Shown here piece by piece: positions 29,888 to 39,430 of a stretch of 64,000 nucleotides of DNA. The translations under genes were made by a program, and so were the position numbers. Source of the stretch: Angomonas deanei (lineage: Eukaryota; Euglenozoa; Kinetoplastea; Trypanosomatida; Trypanosomatidae); the NCBI GenBank assembly GCA_903995115.1, contig LR877146.1:496001-560000 (forward strand), in the 5' to 3' direction. The notes under the pieces were generated by a model. The model was given only the letters and a program-made list of their open reading frames with translations. It searched no databases and was not told where the DNA came from. How positions within the stretch are numbered: position 1 is the stretch's first letter; each line of letters opens with the position of its first letter.

Positions 29888-30490
29888 ATGCTCTCCATTG
29901 ATGTCAACGCGACTTCTCTCTTTGACGTACACGCCAAGTCCTTTCACACCCCAGAGTCCTCTCTGCAGTGTTTCTCGCCGGAGGATCCTCCCACTAAGGT
30001 GTCAACACCACACAACAACAACAACGATCATGATGATGATGAAACGATACAGTTATTGTTGATGTCGACGACGGAACTCTTCACGGACTCCGAGGAGGAG
30101 GCGGACCCCGCCCCACCGAGGCCGAGGATACCGCGAGAAATCGAAAAGCTCATCCGGCCTGCCTTTCTGTCCGCGCGCACACGACCCTCCGGGAAGGAGC
30201 TAGGGGCACCCGAGTACTACTATGAAAAGATTCTGAAATCTCACCACATCAACGACGATCCGCATTATGTGAATTATTCCTATGAAAAGTATCAGCCTTA
30301 TCAGTTCCGTGTGCAGCGCTGCCCCGCCTACCAGCCCAGCGAGCCCGCCAGCTGTCGCTACGGCAGGAACTGTTTCTACGCCCACGGGGCAGGGAAGCAG
30401 CGGACCGTGGAGGCCAACCTGGTGGGGGGTCTCGTGTCCGTGAAGGAGGTGCGGTGGTGGTTAAAACAGAAAAATGGGGGGAAACCCTAA
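29888..30490 (+). CDS. CCCH zinc-finger protein, short type, copy 6
   Basis: 200 residues from the ATG at 29888. An in-frame upstream extension to 29732 lies in the duplicated spacer and has no counterpart in the other copies, so I exclude it. It is nearly identical to copy 5 up to the linker. It differs by PPTKVSTPHNNNNDHDDDET, by HHIN for QHIN, and by a shortened end (RWWLKQKNGGKP). The finger is CPAYQPSEPASC-RYGRN-CFYAH. Copies 5 and 6 with their spacers form the youngest duplication in this array. Confidence 0.85.
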   Translation: MLSIDVNATSLFDVHAKSFHTPESSLQCFSPEDPPTKVSTPHNNNNDHDDDETIQLLLMSTTELFTDSEEEADPAPPRPRIPREIEKLIRPAFLSARTRPSGKELGAPEYYYEKILKSHHINDDPHYVNYSYEKYQPYQFRVQRCPAYQPSEPASCRYGRNCFYAHGAGKQRTVEANLVGGLVSVKEVRWWLKQKNGGKP

Positions 30491-31105
30491 ACCGAGAAGT
30501 GAACTTATCTTTTTTTTCCCCCGACTTCTATGACGATTTCTCCTTTCTGACTAATAACTTAGCTTTTTCCCAGTGGTTTTTTTTTTTCGTTCTTGTTGTG
30601 TCATTTCTTTGTTTTGTGTGTTTGGACAGTCAAAAATCCAAACAACACGAACGAAACAAAAAAAAAAAAGAGCACAACTTTTTTCCTTCTAAACCACACG
30701 TCTTTTATGACTAATAATTTCACTTTTTTTATTATTATGATTTCAAAATGCGTTCACTTTTTTTTTTTTTGTGTGTATAAAAGTATCGATAATTAGAGAA
30801 TATGATTTAGGAATAAACCTTTTTTTTTTTTTTAAGATTAATCTTTTTTTCTGTTTTTTCCACTGAAAACGACGAATCCATCACCAGTCAAATTTTAAAA
30901 ATAAAAATGGAAAACAGTGTTGGTCGATCGTTTTGACTTTTTTTGTTTTTTTTTAATGTTGTTCCTTCTTTAAGTTTGTGTGTTTCGTGATTTGTGAGAG
31001 GTGAAACGAACGTTTTGCTTTTATCATTTATCACTTGTCATTTAAAACACTTTTTCTGTTTCTGTTTTCTCTTCAAAAAAGAAAAAGCAAAGAAGTTCAC
31101 TTCTC
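30491..31105. other. Spacer
   Basis: T/A homopolymers with a few ordinary islands (30600-30720, 30860-30930). A pyrimidine-rich tract, TTTCTGTTTTCTCTTC, lies about 35 nt before the next ATG. No gene is seen. Confidence 0.35.
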
Positions 31106-32137
31106 ATGTTGTCCTACTCTCTCCCAGACACTGAAAAAGAGTTCCACAGTGTTCTCACGCAACCCTCCATACTTTACGACGAGGACGACAATGACAGTGG
31201 CACCGGTGATCACCAAACCATCATCACCACAGAAAAACTAAAAAGTGTCGAAAGTCTCTCCACGCAGGAACTGTCCATCCTCACCGGCACGACAACCGCC
31301 ACCACCACCCCTCACGACGGAGCCCCCATGACACTAAACAGGAACGACCAGTGGACTTTATGCCAACCAGAACTCAGTCATCCCATCGATAATAACAATA
31401 ATTTTCAGAATAATAATTATAATAATCATCATAATAATAATAATGGAATACAATATGTAGTCTATCCCCAGCAGCAGCAACCGGTGTATGTTCCTATAGT
31501 ACAATACATCACTCAACAGCCACTGTACTACTACCCGCCTGCACCCATGATGATGATGCCACCATACCTGCCGCAGCCGTACCCACCGCAGGATCCTAGG
31601 ATGATGATGCCAGCCAACTATCCTCAAACTAACAATTATAATAATTATTATCCAAATCAAAATAATAATAATAATAATTTTGTGAGTCCGGTCCCACCAC
31701 TACCAGCAGAGGAGCCACTCGTCATACCGCCGGAGATCGCCAAACTCATCGCCCCCGCCTTCCGCCGCCACGTCGATCCTTCTCTCCAGAAAGAGCTCAA
31801 TCCACCGGAGTATTACTACCGCAAAGTCCTCGCCGCGATGCCCATCAATGACGATCCTAACTACTTACAGTACTCGTATGAAAAGTATCAGCCCTATCAG
31901 TTCCGGGTGAAGCGGTGTCCGTTGTTTCATCAAGACGACTTGAACAGCTGTCCCTACGGCCGGAATTGTTTTTTCTCCCACGCCTCGCGGACGGACCGGA
32001 CGGTGGCGACTAATATGTATGGTGGATTGGCCTCCGTGGAGGACGTGTTTCGGTGGTTGCGGACGAAGAATGCACACCGAGAAAGTAAGGCGAAAGGTAA
32101 GAAGGAGGAAGAGCAGCAGACGACAACAACAGAGTAG
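31106..32137 (+). CDS. CCCH zinc-finger protein, long type, copy 7
   Basis: 343 residues. The N-terminus is Ser/Thr/Asp-rich (ILYDEDDNDSGTGDHQTIITTE, TTTATTTPHDG). It is followed by an Asn-run region and a Gln/Pro/Tyr/Met linker: QQQQPVYVPIVQYITQQPLYYYPPAP, then MMMMPPYLPQPYPPQDPRMMMP. The latter is shared almost word for word with copy 9. The conserved half begins IPPEIAKLIAPAF. The finger is CPLFHQDDLNSC-PYGRN-CFFSH, where Pro replaces Arg/Lys after the second Cys. The end is Lys/Glu/Gln-rich after RWLRTKN. It is probably an mRNA-binding regulator, and its low-complexity N-terminus suggests condensate or scaffold behaviour (inference only). Confidence 0.85.
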   Translation: MLSYSLPDTEKEFHSVLTQPSILYDEDDNDSGTGDHQTIITTEKLKSVESLSTQELSILTGTTTATTTPHDGAPMTLNRNDQWTLCQPELSHPIDNNNNFQNNNYNNHHNNNNGIQYVVYPQQQQPVYVPIVQYITQQPLYYYPPAPMMMMPPYLPQPYPPQDPRMMMPANYPQTNNYNNYYPNQNNNNNNFVSPVPPLPAEEPLVIPPEIAKLIAPAFRRHVDPSLQKELNPPEYYYRKVLAAMPINDDPNYLQYSYEKYQPYQFRVKRCPLFHQDDLNSCPYGRNCFFSHASRTDRTVATNMYGGLASVEDVFRWLRTKNAHRESKAKGKKEEEQQTTTTE

Positions 32138-32835
32138 AAAGAAAAATTGTTTTTATTTTGTTTTGAATAATTTAAGTTCATGGTTCAACTTTTTTTTTTT
32201 TTTGACAAGATGAGTATCATTTTTTTCTCATCACGCGAGTGTTTGTTTTTGTTTTTTGTTTTTTTCCACCACTTTTTCTACTACAGCGAGTGTTTTCATA
32301 TATGAGTAGAAATTTTCATAATATGTTCATTTTTTTTTTTTTTTTTTTGCTGTTTGGCTTTAAAGCTGAATCTCCATACGACATGCATAAGAATAACAAA
32401 ACAAAAAAGAATACGAACAAAAAGTAATAAAAAAAGAGACGATTCAAAATTTTTATGCTATTTCTCTTTTTTTTCTGTTTTTGTCGTACTGTCGCATTTG
32501 CCCGTATGTCATTTTTTAACTTTTAGCATTCCACTTTTTTTTGTTGTTGTAACTCTCATTTCATACCAGTTTCATCTGTTTTCTTTTTAAAAAAAGAAGT
32601 TAAATCATTCTTTTTTTTTTTTCAGTTACTTTATTTTCTTTTCATGTTGATATTTTCTTTGTTGTTGTTGTATGTGCTTGTCGTTACACTACCTTTCACC
32701 AGGAAAGACAAATAACGATTGCATGTTCTTTTTTTTTTCTCTCCTACTTATTTCACTTGCTGAACAAAAAAAGAAAACCTTTTTTTTTTTTTAATATATT
32801 CTAAAAAAAGGAAAAAAAAACACCGCATTTCTTCA
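32138..32835. other. Spacer
   Basis: Poly-T with short ordinary stretches. Pyrimidine-rich DNA (TTTTTTTTTCTCTCCTACTT) occurs about 90 nt before the next ATG. No gene is seen. Confidence 0.35.
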
Positions 32836-33636
32836 ATGCTCGCCACCTTTCCCGACCAACTCGAGGCCGGTACGCCCACCTGCCAAGCACTGAACAGTCC
32901 CAGCAAGACCCTCTCCGTCGGTCTGTCGTTACCCTCTGGGCCGCAAGACAGCGTAGAGGAGTTTCCCTACGAAGCAGTCAGTACCGTTCCTTCCGAGGTA
33001 CAAGTACATCTCATGGACTTCTCTGATGAGGAGAATGAGAATGAGGAACAGCAGCAGCGAGTGTCGTCCACGCTGACGGCCACCGCGCGACCCTTCTGCC
33101 CACCCATGCCAGTGCCGTGCTACCCTCCGCCACCTCAAGCGTATATCCCAGTCGTTCACTACCTTCCTCCACCTCCACCACTGTACTACTATCCTCAGCC
33201 AATGATGATGATGATGCCACCGCCCCCAGTGATGCTACCTCCACCACCACCGCAACCACCGCAGATGGTGCTCACGAGGGAGATCACACGTTATATTGGG
33301 CCTAGCCTCAAACCAGTGGAAGAACGAAAGTCTGGCCGCTTCCTACGGGATCCGGAGTACTACTATCAAAAAGTGCTGGAGGCGTTGCCCATCAATGACG
33401 ATCCCAACTACCGAAATTACGCTTATGAAAAGTATGAGCCGTACCAGTTCCGTGTCACCAAGTGTCCGCACTATAAGCAAGGCAAGCCCAACAGCTGCCG
33501 GTACGGCGATAACTGTTTTCACTACCACATTGCCCGTTATCGCCGGTCGGTAGAGGTAAACCTCATTGGGGGGTTGGCCTCGGTGCAGGATGTGTTTGAC
33601 TGGCTTCGCGTGAAGAATTCGCAAAGACGGGAGTAA
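32836..33636 (+). CDS. CCCH zinc-finger protein, long type, copy 8
   Basis: 266 residues, unusual among the long type in lacking Asn runs entirely. It starts MLATFPDQLEAGTPTCQAL and has an acidic DFSDEENENEEQQQR stretch. The compact Pro/Tyr/Met linker is PPPPLYYYPQPMMMMMPPPPVMLPPPPPQPP. Then come REITRYIGPSLKP, YYYQKVLEALPINDDPNYRNYAYEKYEPYQFRV, the finger CPHYKQGKPNSC-RYGDN-CFHYH and RSVEVNLIGGLASVQDVFDWL. This clean copy shows that the Asn runs are not needed for the family fold. It is the last zinc-finger gene before the first M20 enzyme gene. Confidence 0.87.
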   Translation: MLATFPDQLEAGTPTCQALNSPSKTLSVGLSLPSGPQDSVEEFPYEAVSTVPSEVQVHLMDFSDEENENEEQQQRVSSTLTATARPFCPPMPVPCYPPPPQAYIPVVHYLPPPPPLYYYPQPMMMMMPPPPVMLPPPPPQPPQMVLTREITRYIGPSLKPVEERKSGRFLRDPEYYYQKVLEALPINDDPNYRNYAYEKYEPYQFRVTKCPHYKQGKPNSCRYGDNCFHYHIARYRRSVEVNLIGGLASVQDVFDWLRVKNSQRRE

Positions 33637-34331
33637 ACCGTGTTTTTTCCTTTTTCTTTTTTTCCGATTTCATTGAAAATATAATTTTTAATCCGTTAAA
33701 AAAAATTTCAAGCTCACCCTTTTTTCTTTTTTTTTTTAATCATAGTTTTACTTTCCGTTGTGAAAGCACTTCTCCAAAGAAAAAAGAAAGAAAAAAACAC
33801 CTCTCGCTTTGTTTTTTTTAGGTCATTTTGTTGTTGTTATCGTTTTAAAAAAAAAAAAAAAAACTTTGTGCACAAAACCCTTTCGACAACACTTTCCAAA
33901 CAAATGACTATAAAAAACCTTTCAGAATCGGAACTCATATACACACACTTTTCCCACCGTAGAATTTTCTGTCTATGATTCCGTTTCTTTTTTTTTTTTT
34001 TGTATCCCGCGTGTTTTTCTTTTTTTTTTCTTCATCCGATTTTCTTTTTTTATTTTACGTTCTAAGAGAATAAAGCTTTAAGTGTACATCAATGGGCATA
34101 AATTAAATGTGAGAAACAAAAAATAATGATTCATTTTTTTCTTTTTTTACTTCTATGAAAGTATCCAAAAAAAAAAACTTTTAAAAAACAAAAAACACTA
34201 CTGCTACCGTTGTTTATCTATAACTTAACGTAATTCTTATACTTTCTCCTATTTATTTTACATTTCCTTTCTCTCATCCTTTTTTTTTTCATTCAGTAAC
34301 CTCTTTTTTATATACTTATTTTACACACTTC
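33637..34331. other. Spacer
   Basis: T-rich. The last 60 nt (CTCCTATTTATTTTACATTTCCTTTCTCTCATCC followed by CAG) look like a trans-splice acceptor region for the first M20 gene. No gene is seen. Confidence 0.35.
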
Positions 34332-35510
34332 ATGTCATACCCTACCGACTACCGCGGCTGGTTAGCGAAGCTCGTCGCCTTCAAGCCCGTCAGCCGGGAC
34401 TCCAACCTGCCCCTCATCCACTACGTGCGGGACTACCTCCAGACGGTGGGGGTCGAGGCGGTGCTGGTGCACAACCCCGAGAAGACCAAGGCCAACCTGT
34501 GGGCCACGCTGCCCGGCGAGGACGGCGCCACGAAGGGCGGGCTGGTGCTGTCCGGCCACACTGACGTCGTGCCGGTCGACGGACAGAAGTGGGCCACGGA
34601 TCCTTTTACCACGGTGGAGAAGGATGGTAAGATATACGGCCGTGGTGTCAGCGACATGTTGGGCTTCATTGCGATTGTCCTTGCGTTGACACCATATTTT
34701 CTTGAAACGAAACGTAAGAAGCCGATCCACTACGCCTTTTCCTACGATGAGGAAGTCGGCTGCCACGGTGCGGATAAGCTCACGGCAGTACTGGCGGAAA
34801 AGAATTTTGAGGCGGATGGTTGCATCATTGGTGAACCTACAGAACTGACGGTGGTCACTGGCAGCAAAGGTATGACGGGATGGCATGTCGATGTCCACGG
34901 TAAGCCGATTCACAGTTCTGCGGCGCTCATGAACACGAGTTGCAACGCGATCGAGTACGGCGCCATGATTATCGCAAAGATTAAGAGTATTGCGTTAGAT
35001 ATCAAGAAGAATGGTAAGCGCCACCCGCAGTTTTCGCAATGCCCCTTCGCGTGTATGTGTACGGCCCTCATCAGCGGTGGCAATGCCGTCAACACCGTCC
35101 CTGAACACTGCAACTTCTTCTTCAGTATTCGCACTTTGGAGGACTCCGATCAGAAAAACGCAATCGATGCGATTCAGCGTTACATTGACACCGAGATCCT
35201 CCCCGCGATGCGCGAAGAGTACAAGGACGCAACGGTCACGATCCGTCGTGATATACACTACCCGGCCTTTGACACGGACGAAAATGAGTTCACCAAGAAG
35301 GTACGCCAGTGCAGCCAGGATGAGGTGATCAGCAAGCTGCGCGGTGGCACGGAGGCTGGTTTCTTTCACGCTGGGTTGAAGATTCCGACCGTTATTATCG
35401 GTCCTGGCAGTCTCCCTGCCGCGCACGTGGCGAACGAATACGTCAAGGTGGAGGTGATGGACAAGTACATTCCTTTTTTGAAGGATACCGTACACATCAT
35501 GTGCGATTAG
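34332..35510 (+). CDS. M20 metallopeptidase-like protein (acetylornithine-deacetylase-like), copy 1, subfamily A
   Basis: 392 residues with the full M20 active site: SGHTDVVPVDGQKW (H76, D78), YGRGVSDMLGF (D108), SYDEEVGC (E140 catalytic, E141), IIGEPTE (E168) and GPGSLPAAHV (H365). These positions match ArgE/DapE-type di-zinc hydrolases that cleave an N-acyl amino acid. The GQKW-x-DPF signature is ArgE-like. The usual DMKGF reads DMLGF here and in all copies. The dimerisation domain starts near KPIHSSAALMNTSCNAIEYG. There is no targeting signal, so it is probably cytosolic. The substrate is unknown; acetylornithine or other acyl or peptidyl amino acids are possible. The first 261 nt are almost identical in all nine copies. 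This copy lies between two zinc-finger genes. Confidence 0.88.
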   Translation: MSYPTDYRGWLAKLVAFKPVSRDSNLPLIHYVRDYLQTVGVEAVLVHNPEKTKANLWATLPGEDGATKGGLVLSGHTDVVPVDGQKWATDPFTTVEKDGKIYGRGVSDMLGFIAIVLALTPYFLETKRKKPIHYAFSYDEEVGCHGADKLTAVLAEKNFEADGCIIGEPTELTVVTGSKGMTGWHVDVHGKPIHSSAALMNTSCNAIEYGAMIIAKIKSIALDIKKNGKRHPQFSQCPFACMCTALISGGNAVNTVPEHCNFFFSIRTLEDSDQKNAIDAIQRYIDTEILPAMREEYKDATVTIRRDIHYPAFDTDENEFTKKVRQCSQDEVISKLRGGTEAGFFHAGLKIPTVIIGPGSLPAAHVANEYVKVEVMDKYIPFLKDTVHIMCD

Positions 35511-36018
35511 TCGCCTCCTTTTTTTTTTTCTTACGTTAAATAAAATAGCCAATTCGTATTTTATAGATCGTTTCAGGGAGGTGTAAGGTCTGGTGTCGGA
35601 CTTTTTTTTTTCAGACTACTATTATAATTCGCTTTCACCAGACACGAAAAAAACTACTTTTGTTATCGTTTTCTTTTTTACTTTCTTTATGCAGCGCTTA
35701 ACGAATATTTTCTTTTTATTGTCACAGTCGTGCAATAATTTTCCTCATCACAGTAAGAAAAGAGTTTTCTAGTGTTTCTTTTATATGTGTTTTCTTCTTT
35801 CACTTCAGTTACGTTTTCTTTCTTTCTTTCCCCTACACTACTTCGACTTCAAAAAGAGTAGAAAGGAACGCTCTTTTCACTAGAAAAAATCTAACAGCAG
35901 CAAAACAAAAACACAAAAAAACAGGATAATAGCTTTTGTAGTGTATTTCCTTTTTTTGTGTGAGTACGATCTGTTTTTTATTCGTTTAGTACTCATTTCT
36001 AAAAAAAAAAAAGACGAC
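35511..36018. other. Spacer
   Basis: T-rich with ordinary islands. Pyrimidine-rich DNA (TTTCTTTCTTTCCCCTACACTACTTCG) near 35815-35845 may be the acceptor region for the next zinc-finger gene. No gene is seen. Confidence 0.35.
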
Positions 36019-37041
36019 ATGTCCGTCCCACTCAGACGATCCCTGTCGGCAGGTAATCTTCCTTCCAAGGTCTCCCCACACAAGGCAAACCTTAGTCAGT
36101 CCATCTCCCCCAAAGGTCTGTCCCTCACCGCGGAGGCCCATCACAGTACCGGTCTGGCACTCCCCACCCCTAATGCCAATGATATTAATAATAATAAGGA
36201 AGAAGATGGATACGATAGTGACACCCTCTCCTTGGAGTTCAATGTCAAGACGCAATGTTTTGTGCTACAAAGCGACAGCGATGAGGAGGAGCAGCCGCAC
36301 GTGCCCGTCATGATATCGGCACCACGGCAAACCACCAGCAACAACAACAATAATAATAATAAGATGGAAAAACTATCCATGCCGGTGCCGACGAACCCAA
36401 CCACACAGCAACTATCTCCCTCTGCGCCCGTGTACATGCCACCGCAACAAACTGCTGCCCCCATGTATTATCCTTACTACTACCCAACCGCACCAGCACC
36501 ACAGCCACTGTACTACTACCCGCCTGCTGCGCCCATGATGATGATGCCGCCATACCTGCCGCAGCCGTACCCGCCGCAGGATCCAAGGATGACGATGATG
36601 ATGCCAGCCCCATACCTCCCACCACCACCACAAGTGGATGAAGAGGCATCGGAGCCGGACGAGATTGAAATTCCGTACGAAATCGCACGACTCATCCGTC
36701 CTTGCCTCAAACCCAAGAAAGACCGACGTAAGAGCGGAAGGCGACTACGGTCCCCTTTCTATTATTACGAAAAAGTGCTCGCGGCGGAATCTGTCAACGA
36801 CGATCCCCACTACGAACAGTACTCCTACAAAAAGTATGACCCCTACTCCTTTCGTGTCTACCGCTGCCCTCGCTATGTTAAAGGCGACCTGGACAGCTGC
36901 CGCTACGGCAGAGATTGTTTCTTTTTTCATAGCAATCGAGATCAGCGGACGATCGAGGCGAATATGCATTCCGAGTTAGCAGACGTAAACGATGTGTTTA
37001 CGTGGCTACAGCACGGTGGTGGTTCGCGGAGACATAAGTAA
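36019..37041 (+). CDS. CCCH zinc-finger protein, long type, copy 9
   Basis: 340 residues from the first ATG of the frame (MSVPLRRSLSAGNLPSKVSPHK). The open frame extends upstream only through a GTG. The N-terminus is basic and Ser-rich (RRSLSAGNLPSK looks like a basophilic kinase or 14-3-3 site, by inference). An acidic stretch (QSDSDEEEQPHV) and the linker PLYYYPPAAP-MMMMPPYLPQPYPPQDPRMTMMMP follow. The conserved half starts IPYEIARLIRPCLKPKK. The finger is CPRYVKGDLDSC-RYGRD-CFFFH and the end QRTIEANMHSELADVNDVFTWL. It lies between M20 copies 1 and 2, so the two tandem arrays interdigitate. Confidence 0.86.
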   Translation: MSVPLRRSLSAGNLPSKVSPHKANLSQSISPKGLSLTAEAHHSTGLALPTPNANDINNNKEEDGYDSDTLSLEFNVKTQCFVLQSDSDEEEQPHVPVMISAPRQTTSNNNNNNNKMEKLSMPVPTNPTTQQLSPSAPVYMPPQQTAAPMYYPYYYPTAPAPQPLYYYPPAAPMMMMPPYLPQPYPPQDPRMTMMMPAPYLPPPPQVDEEASEPDEIEIPYEIARLIRPCLKPKKDRRKSGRRLRSPFYYYEKVLAAESVNDDPHYEQYSYKKYDPYSFRVYRCPRYVKGDLDSCRYGRDCFFFHSNRDQRTIEANMHSELADVNDVFTWLQHGGGSRRHK

Positions 37042-37855
37042 AGAAATACTCTCCACAGGGAAGATGGAGATGTTTGTTTTTTTTTTTTTTCTGGTGTTGC
37101 TTGCTAGAAAAAGCGTGCCGTTCAAAAAAACAAAAATTCTACAGCACCCATTCAACTTTATTGGTTGAATACAGTATGTTTTATCATTGTATTTTTGTTA
37201 TTCATTTTTAATTTTCTTTTTAAAAAAAAAAAACTAAAACCACACTTTTTTTTTTTTTTTTGTGCGTGTGTGTGTGTGTGTTTGTCCAGTTCTACAAAAT
37301 CAAAAAAAGGAGTTTTCTCGCCGCCATAAATTTTACCCTCGACGACGTGACGAGTGAAAAAAACAGGAAAACACGGTGACATGATAGACCCATAGCAGAC
37401 GAACAAGATTCTAAAAAGGAAACCAAAAAAAAGACAATATGCTTTTTTTTTCTTTCTTTACTGTTTTTTTGTGTCTTTATACCCGTTTTTCCCCATTATG
37501 TGACATTCTTTATTTTATTAATATTACTCCTCGGAAAAAAAAAATGATTTTGGAACTGAATACAATAAAAGGCGCGTTGATTCTGCCTCGGAAAAAAAAA
37601 ACTAAAATAAAACCAAAAAAAAAAAAGCTAATTCGTAGCAATGTATGTGTTTTATTCCTTTTTCTTCAAATTAAAAAAAGACAAAAAAAAAAAACTGTGC
37701 TTCAGATGACTGAACAAAATACAATACACTTTTAGCCCTTTCTGTGTTGTTCACAATATCTTTCTTTACTTTTCACGATGATTGCCATGACATTTCCCCA
37801 CTCTTGCTCCCCTCCTTTGTGTTAGTCTACATCTCTATCCCTTTCTGCACACTTC
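37042..37855. other. Spacer
   Basis: Homopolymers plus a TG/GT run near 37262-37282 and ordinary islands. Pyrimidine-rich sequence (TTGCTCCCCTCCTTTG, CCCTTTCTGCACACTTC) precedes the next ATG, and its CACACTTC(A)TG end is shared with other M20 starts. No gene is seen. Confidence 0.35.
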
Positions 37856-39034
37856 ATGTCCTACCCTACCAACTACCGCGGCTGGTTAGCGAAGCTCGTC
37901 GCCTTCAAGCCCGTCAGCCGGGACTCCAACCTGCCCCTCATCCACTACGTGCGGGACTACCTCCAGACGGTGGGGGTCGAGGCGGTGCTGGTGCACAACC
38001 CCGAGAAGACCAAGGCCAACCTGTGGGCCACGCTGCCCGGCGAGGACGGCGCCACGAAGGGCGGGCTGGTGCTGTCCGGCCACACCGACGTCGTGCCGGT
38101 CGACGGCCAGAAGTGGTCCAGAGATCCCTTTACTACTTTTGAGGAAGGTGGAAAGATCTACGGCAGAGGAACGTGTGATATGTTAGGTTTCATTGCCGTC
38201 GTGCTGTCACTGACACCCCACTTCCTAAAAACAAAACGCACGAAGCCGATCCATTATTCGTTCTCGTTTGACGAAGAATTTGGTTGCCGGGGAGTGCCGT
38301 TTCTCATCCAATATTTGAAGGAAAAGCAGTTCGAGGCCGATGGTTGTATTATCGGTGAACCCACCGAGATGGAAGTCATCACCGGTCACAAGGGACGCAC
38401 TGGTTGGAGTGTTCACGTTCATGGAAAGCCGATTCACAGTTCTGCCGCGCTCATGGGCACCAGCTGCAACGCGATCGAGTACGGTGCCATGATTATCGCT
38501 AAGATTAAGAGCATCGCACTGGACATTAAGAAAAATGGGAAGCACCACACGGAGTTCCCACAATGCCCCTTTTCCTGTATGTGTACCGCCCTCATCAGCG
38601 GTGGCAATGCCGTCAACACTGTCCCCGAGCATTGCAACTTCTTCTTCAGTATTCGTACTCTCGAAAACTCTGACCAAGAAAACGTTATCAATGCGATTCA
38701 AAGTTATGTAGACACGGAAATCCTCCCCGCGATGCGTGAAGAGTACAAAGACGCCTCGGTCACCTTTCAGCGAGACACGCATTATCCCTCTTTCGACATG
38801 AAGGAGAATGACTTTTCCAAACAGGTACGACACTGCTGTCAGGATGACGCCATCCACAAACTAGCGGTCGGCACCGAGGCTGGTTTCTTCCATTCGGAGC
38901 TCAATATTCCGACGGTGGTGATTGGTCCTGGTAGTTTGCGTCAGGCGCATGTCGCGGACGAACACGTTGGGATAGCGGAAATGGAACAGTGTGTGGTCTT
39001 CTTGAGGGATACCGTTCAGCTCACTTGTAGTTAG
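37856..39034 (+). CDS. M20 metallopeptidase-like protein, copy 2, subfamily A
   Basis: 392 residues, closest to copy 1 in length and in its C-terminal half. The active-site set is complete: HTDVV, GTCDMLGF, SFDEEFGC, IIGEPTE and GPGSLRQAHV. The first 261 nt are the common block, after which the sequence reads RDPFTTFEEGGKIYGRGTCDML, a feature shared with subfamily B. The middle (GCRGVPFLIQYLKEKQFEADGCI) mixes features of the A and C subfamilies. This mosaic structure suggests exchange between copies. It ends in FLRDTVQLTCS, with no peroxisomal or glycosomal signal. Confidence 0.88.
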   Translation: MSYPTNYRGWLAKLVAFKPVSRDSNLPLIHYVRDYLQTVGVEAVLVHNPEKTKANLWATLPGEDGATKGGLVLSGHTDVVPVDGQKWSRDPFTTFEEGGKIYGRGTCDMLGFIAVVLSLTPHFLKTKRTKPIHYSFSFDEEFGCRGVPFLIQYLKEKQFEADGCIIGEPTEMEVITGHKGRTGWSVHVHGKPIHSSAALMGTSCNAIEYGAMIIAKIKSIALDIKKNGKHHTEFPQCPFSCMCTALISGGNAVNTVPEHCNFFFSIRTLENSDQENVINAIQSYVDTEILPAMREEYKDASVTFQRDTHYPSFDMKENDFSKQVRHCCQDDAIHKLAVGTEAGFFHSELNIPTVVIGPGSLRQAHVADEHVGIAEMEQCVVFLRDTVQLTCS

Positions 39035-39430
39035 TATCTGTGACTGGTTGTAATGTTTATTTTTAAAATTCGAATACTTACAGTGGCATCGCAGCCTTTC
39101 CTCTTCTTTGCAACTGCATGAGTAAACTTGTTGCAAAAAAAAAACAACGAAAACAGACCTCTCTACGAATACTTTCGTGGTAGATTCTCACCGTTTTCTT
39201 CATTTGTTACTGTTTGTTGTTCTTTCATTACTTTTTGATCGTTATTTTTCTTATTGCTTTGTCGTTAGCGTTCCTTTAACCGTTGAAAAAAGTATGTTCA
39301 CTCCCTCGCTGACAACATTCGTGTCCTCCTTTCTTGCATTACACTTTCTGCTCTCATTCTCATCTATTCTCTCATACACCTTTCTACCGCTAGCCTTTTC
39401 AGTGTTCCTTTCCCTGCACATCAACACTTC
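39035..39430. other. Spacer
   Basis: Less homopolymeric than most spacers. Pyrimidine-rich stretches (TTTCTTGCATTACACTTTCTGCTCTCATTCTC) precede copy 3. No gene is seen. Confidence 0.35.

Noticed and set aside
34362-34913. - strand frame opposite M20 copy 1 as an overlapping gene.
   Set aside because: Same shadow effect as in the other copies. It crosses the active-site codons without independent motifs and lacks a spliced-leader context.
37262-37282. TG/GT dinucleotide runs here and near 28190, 40670 and 47315 as regulatory elements.
   Set aside because: They are short simple repeats in spacers, inherited with duplications. Nothing else supports a role.
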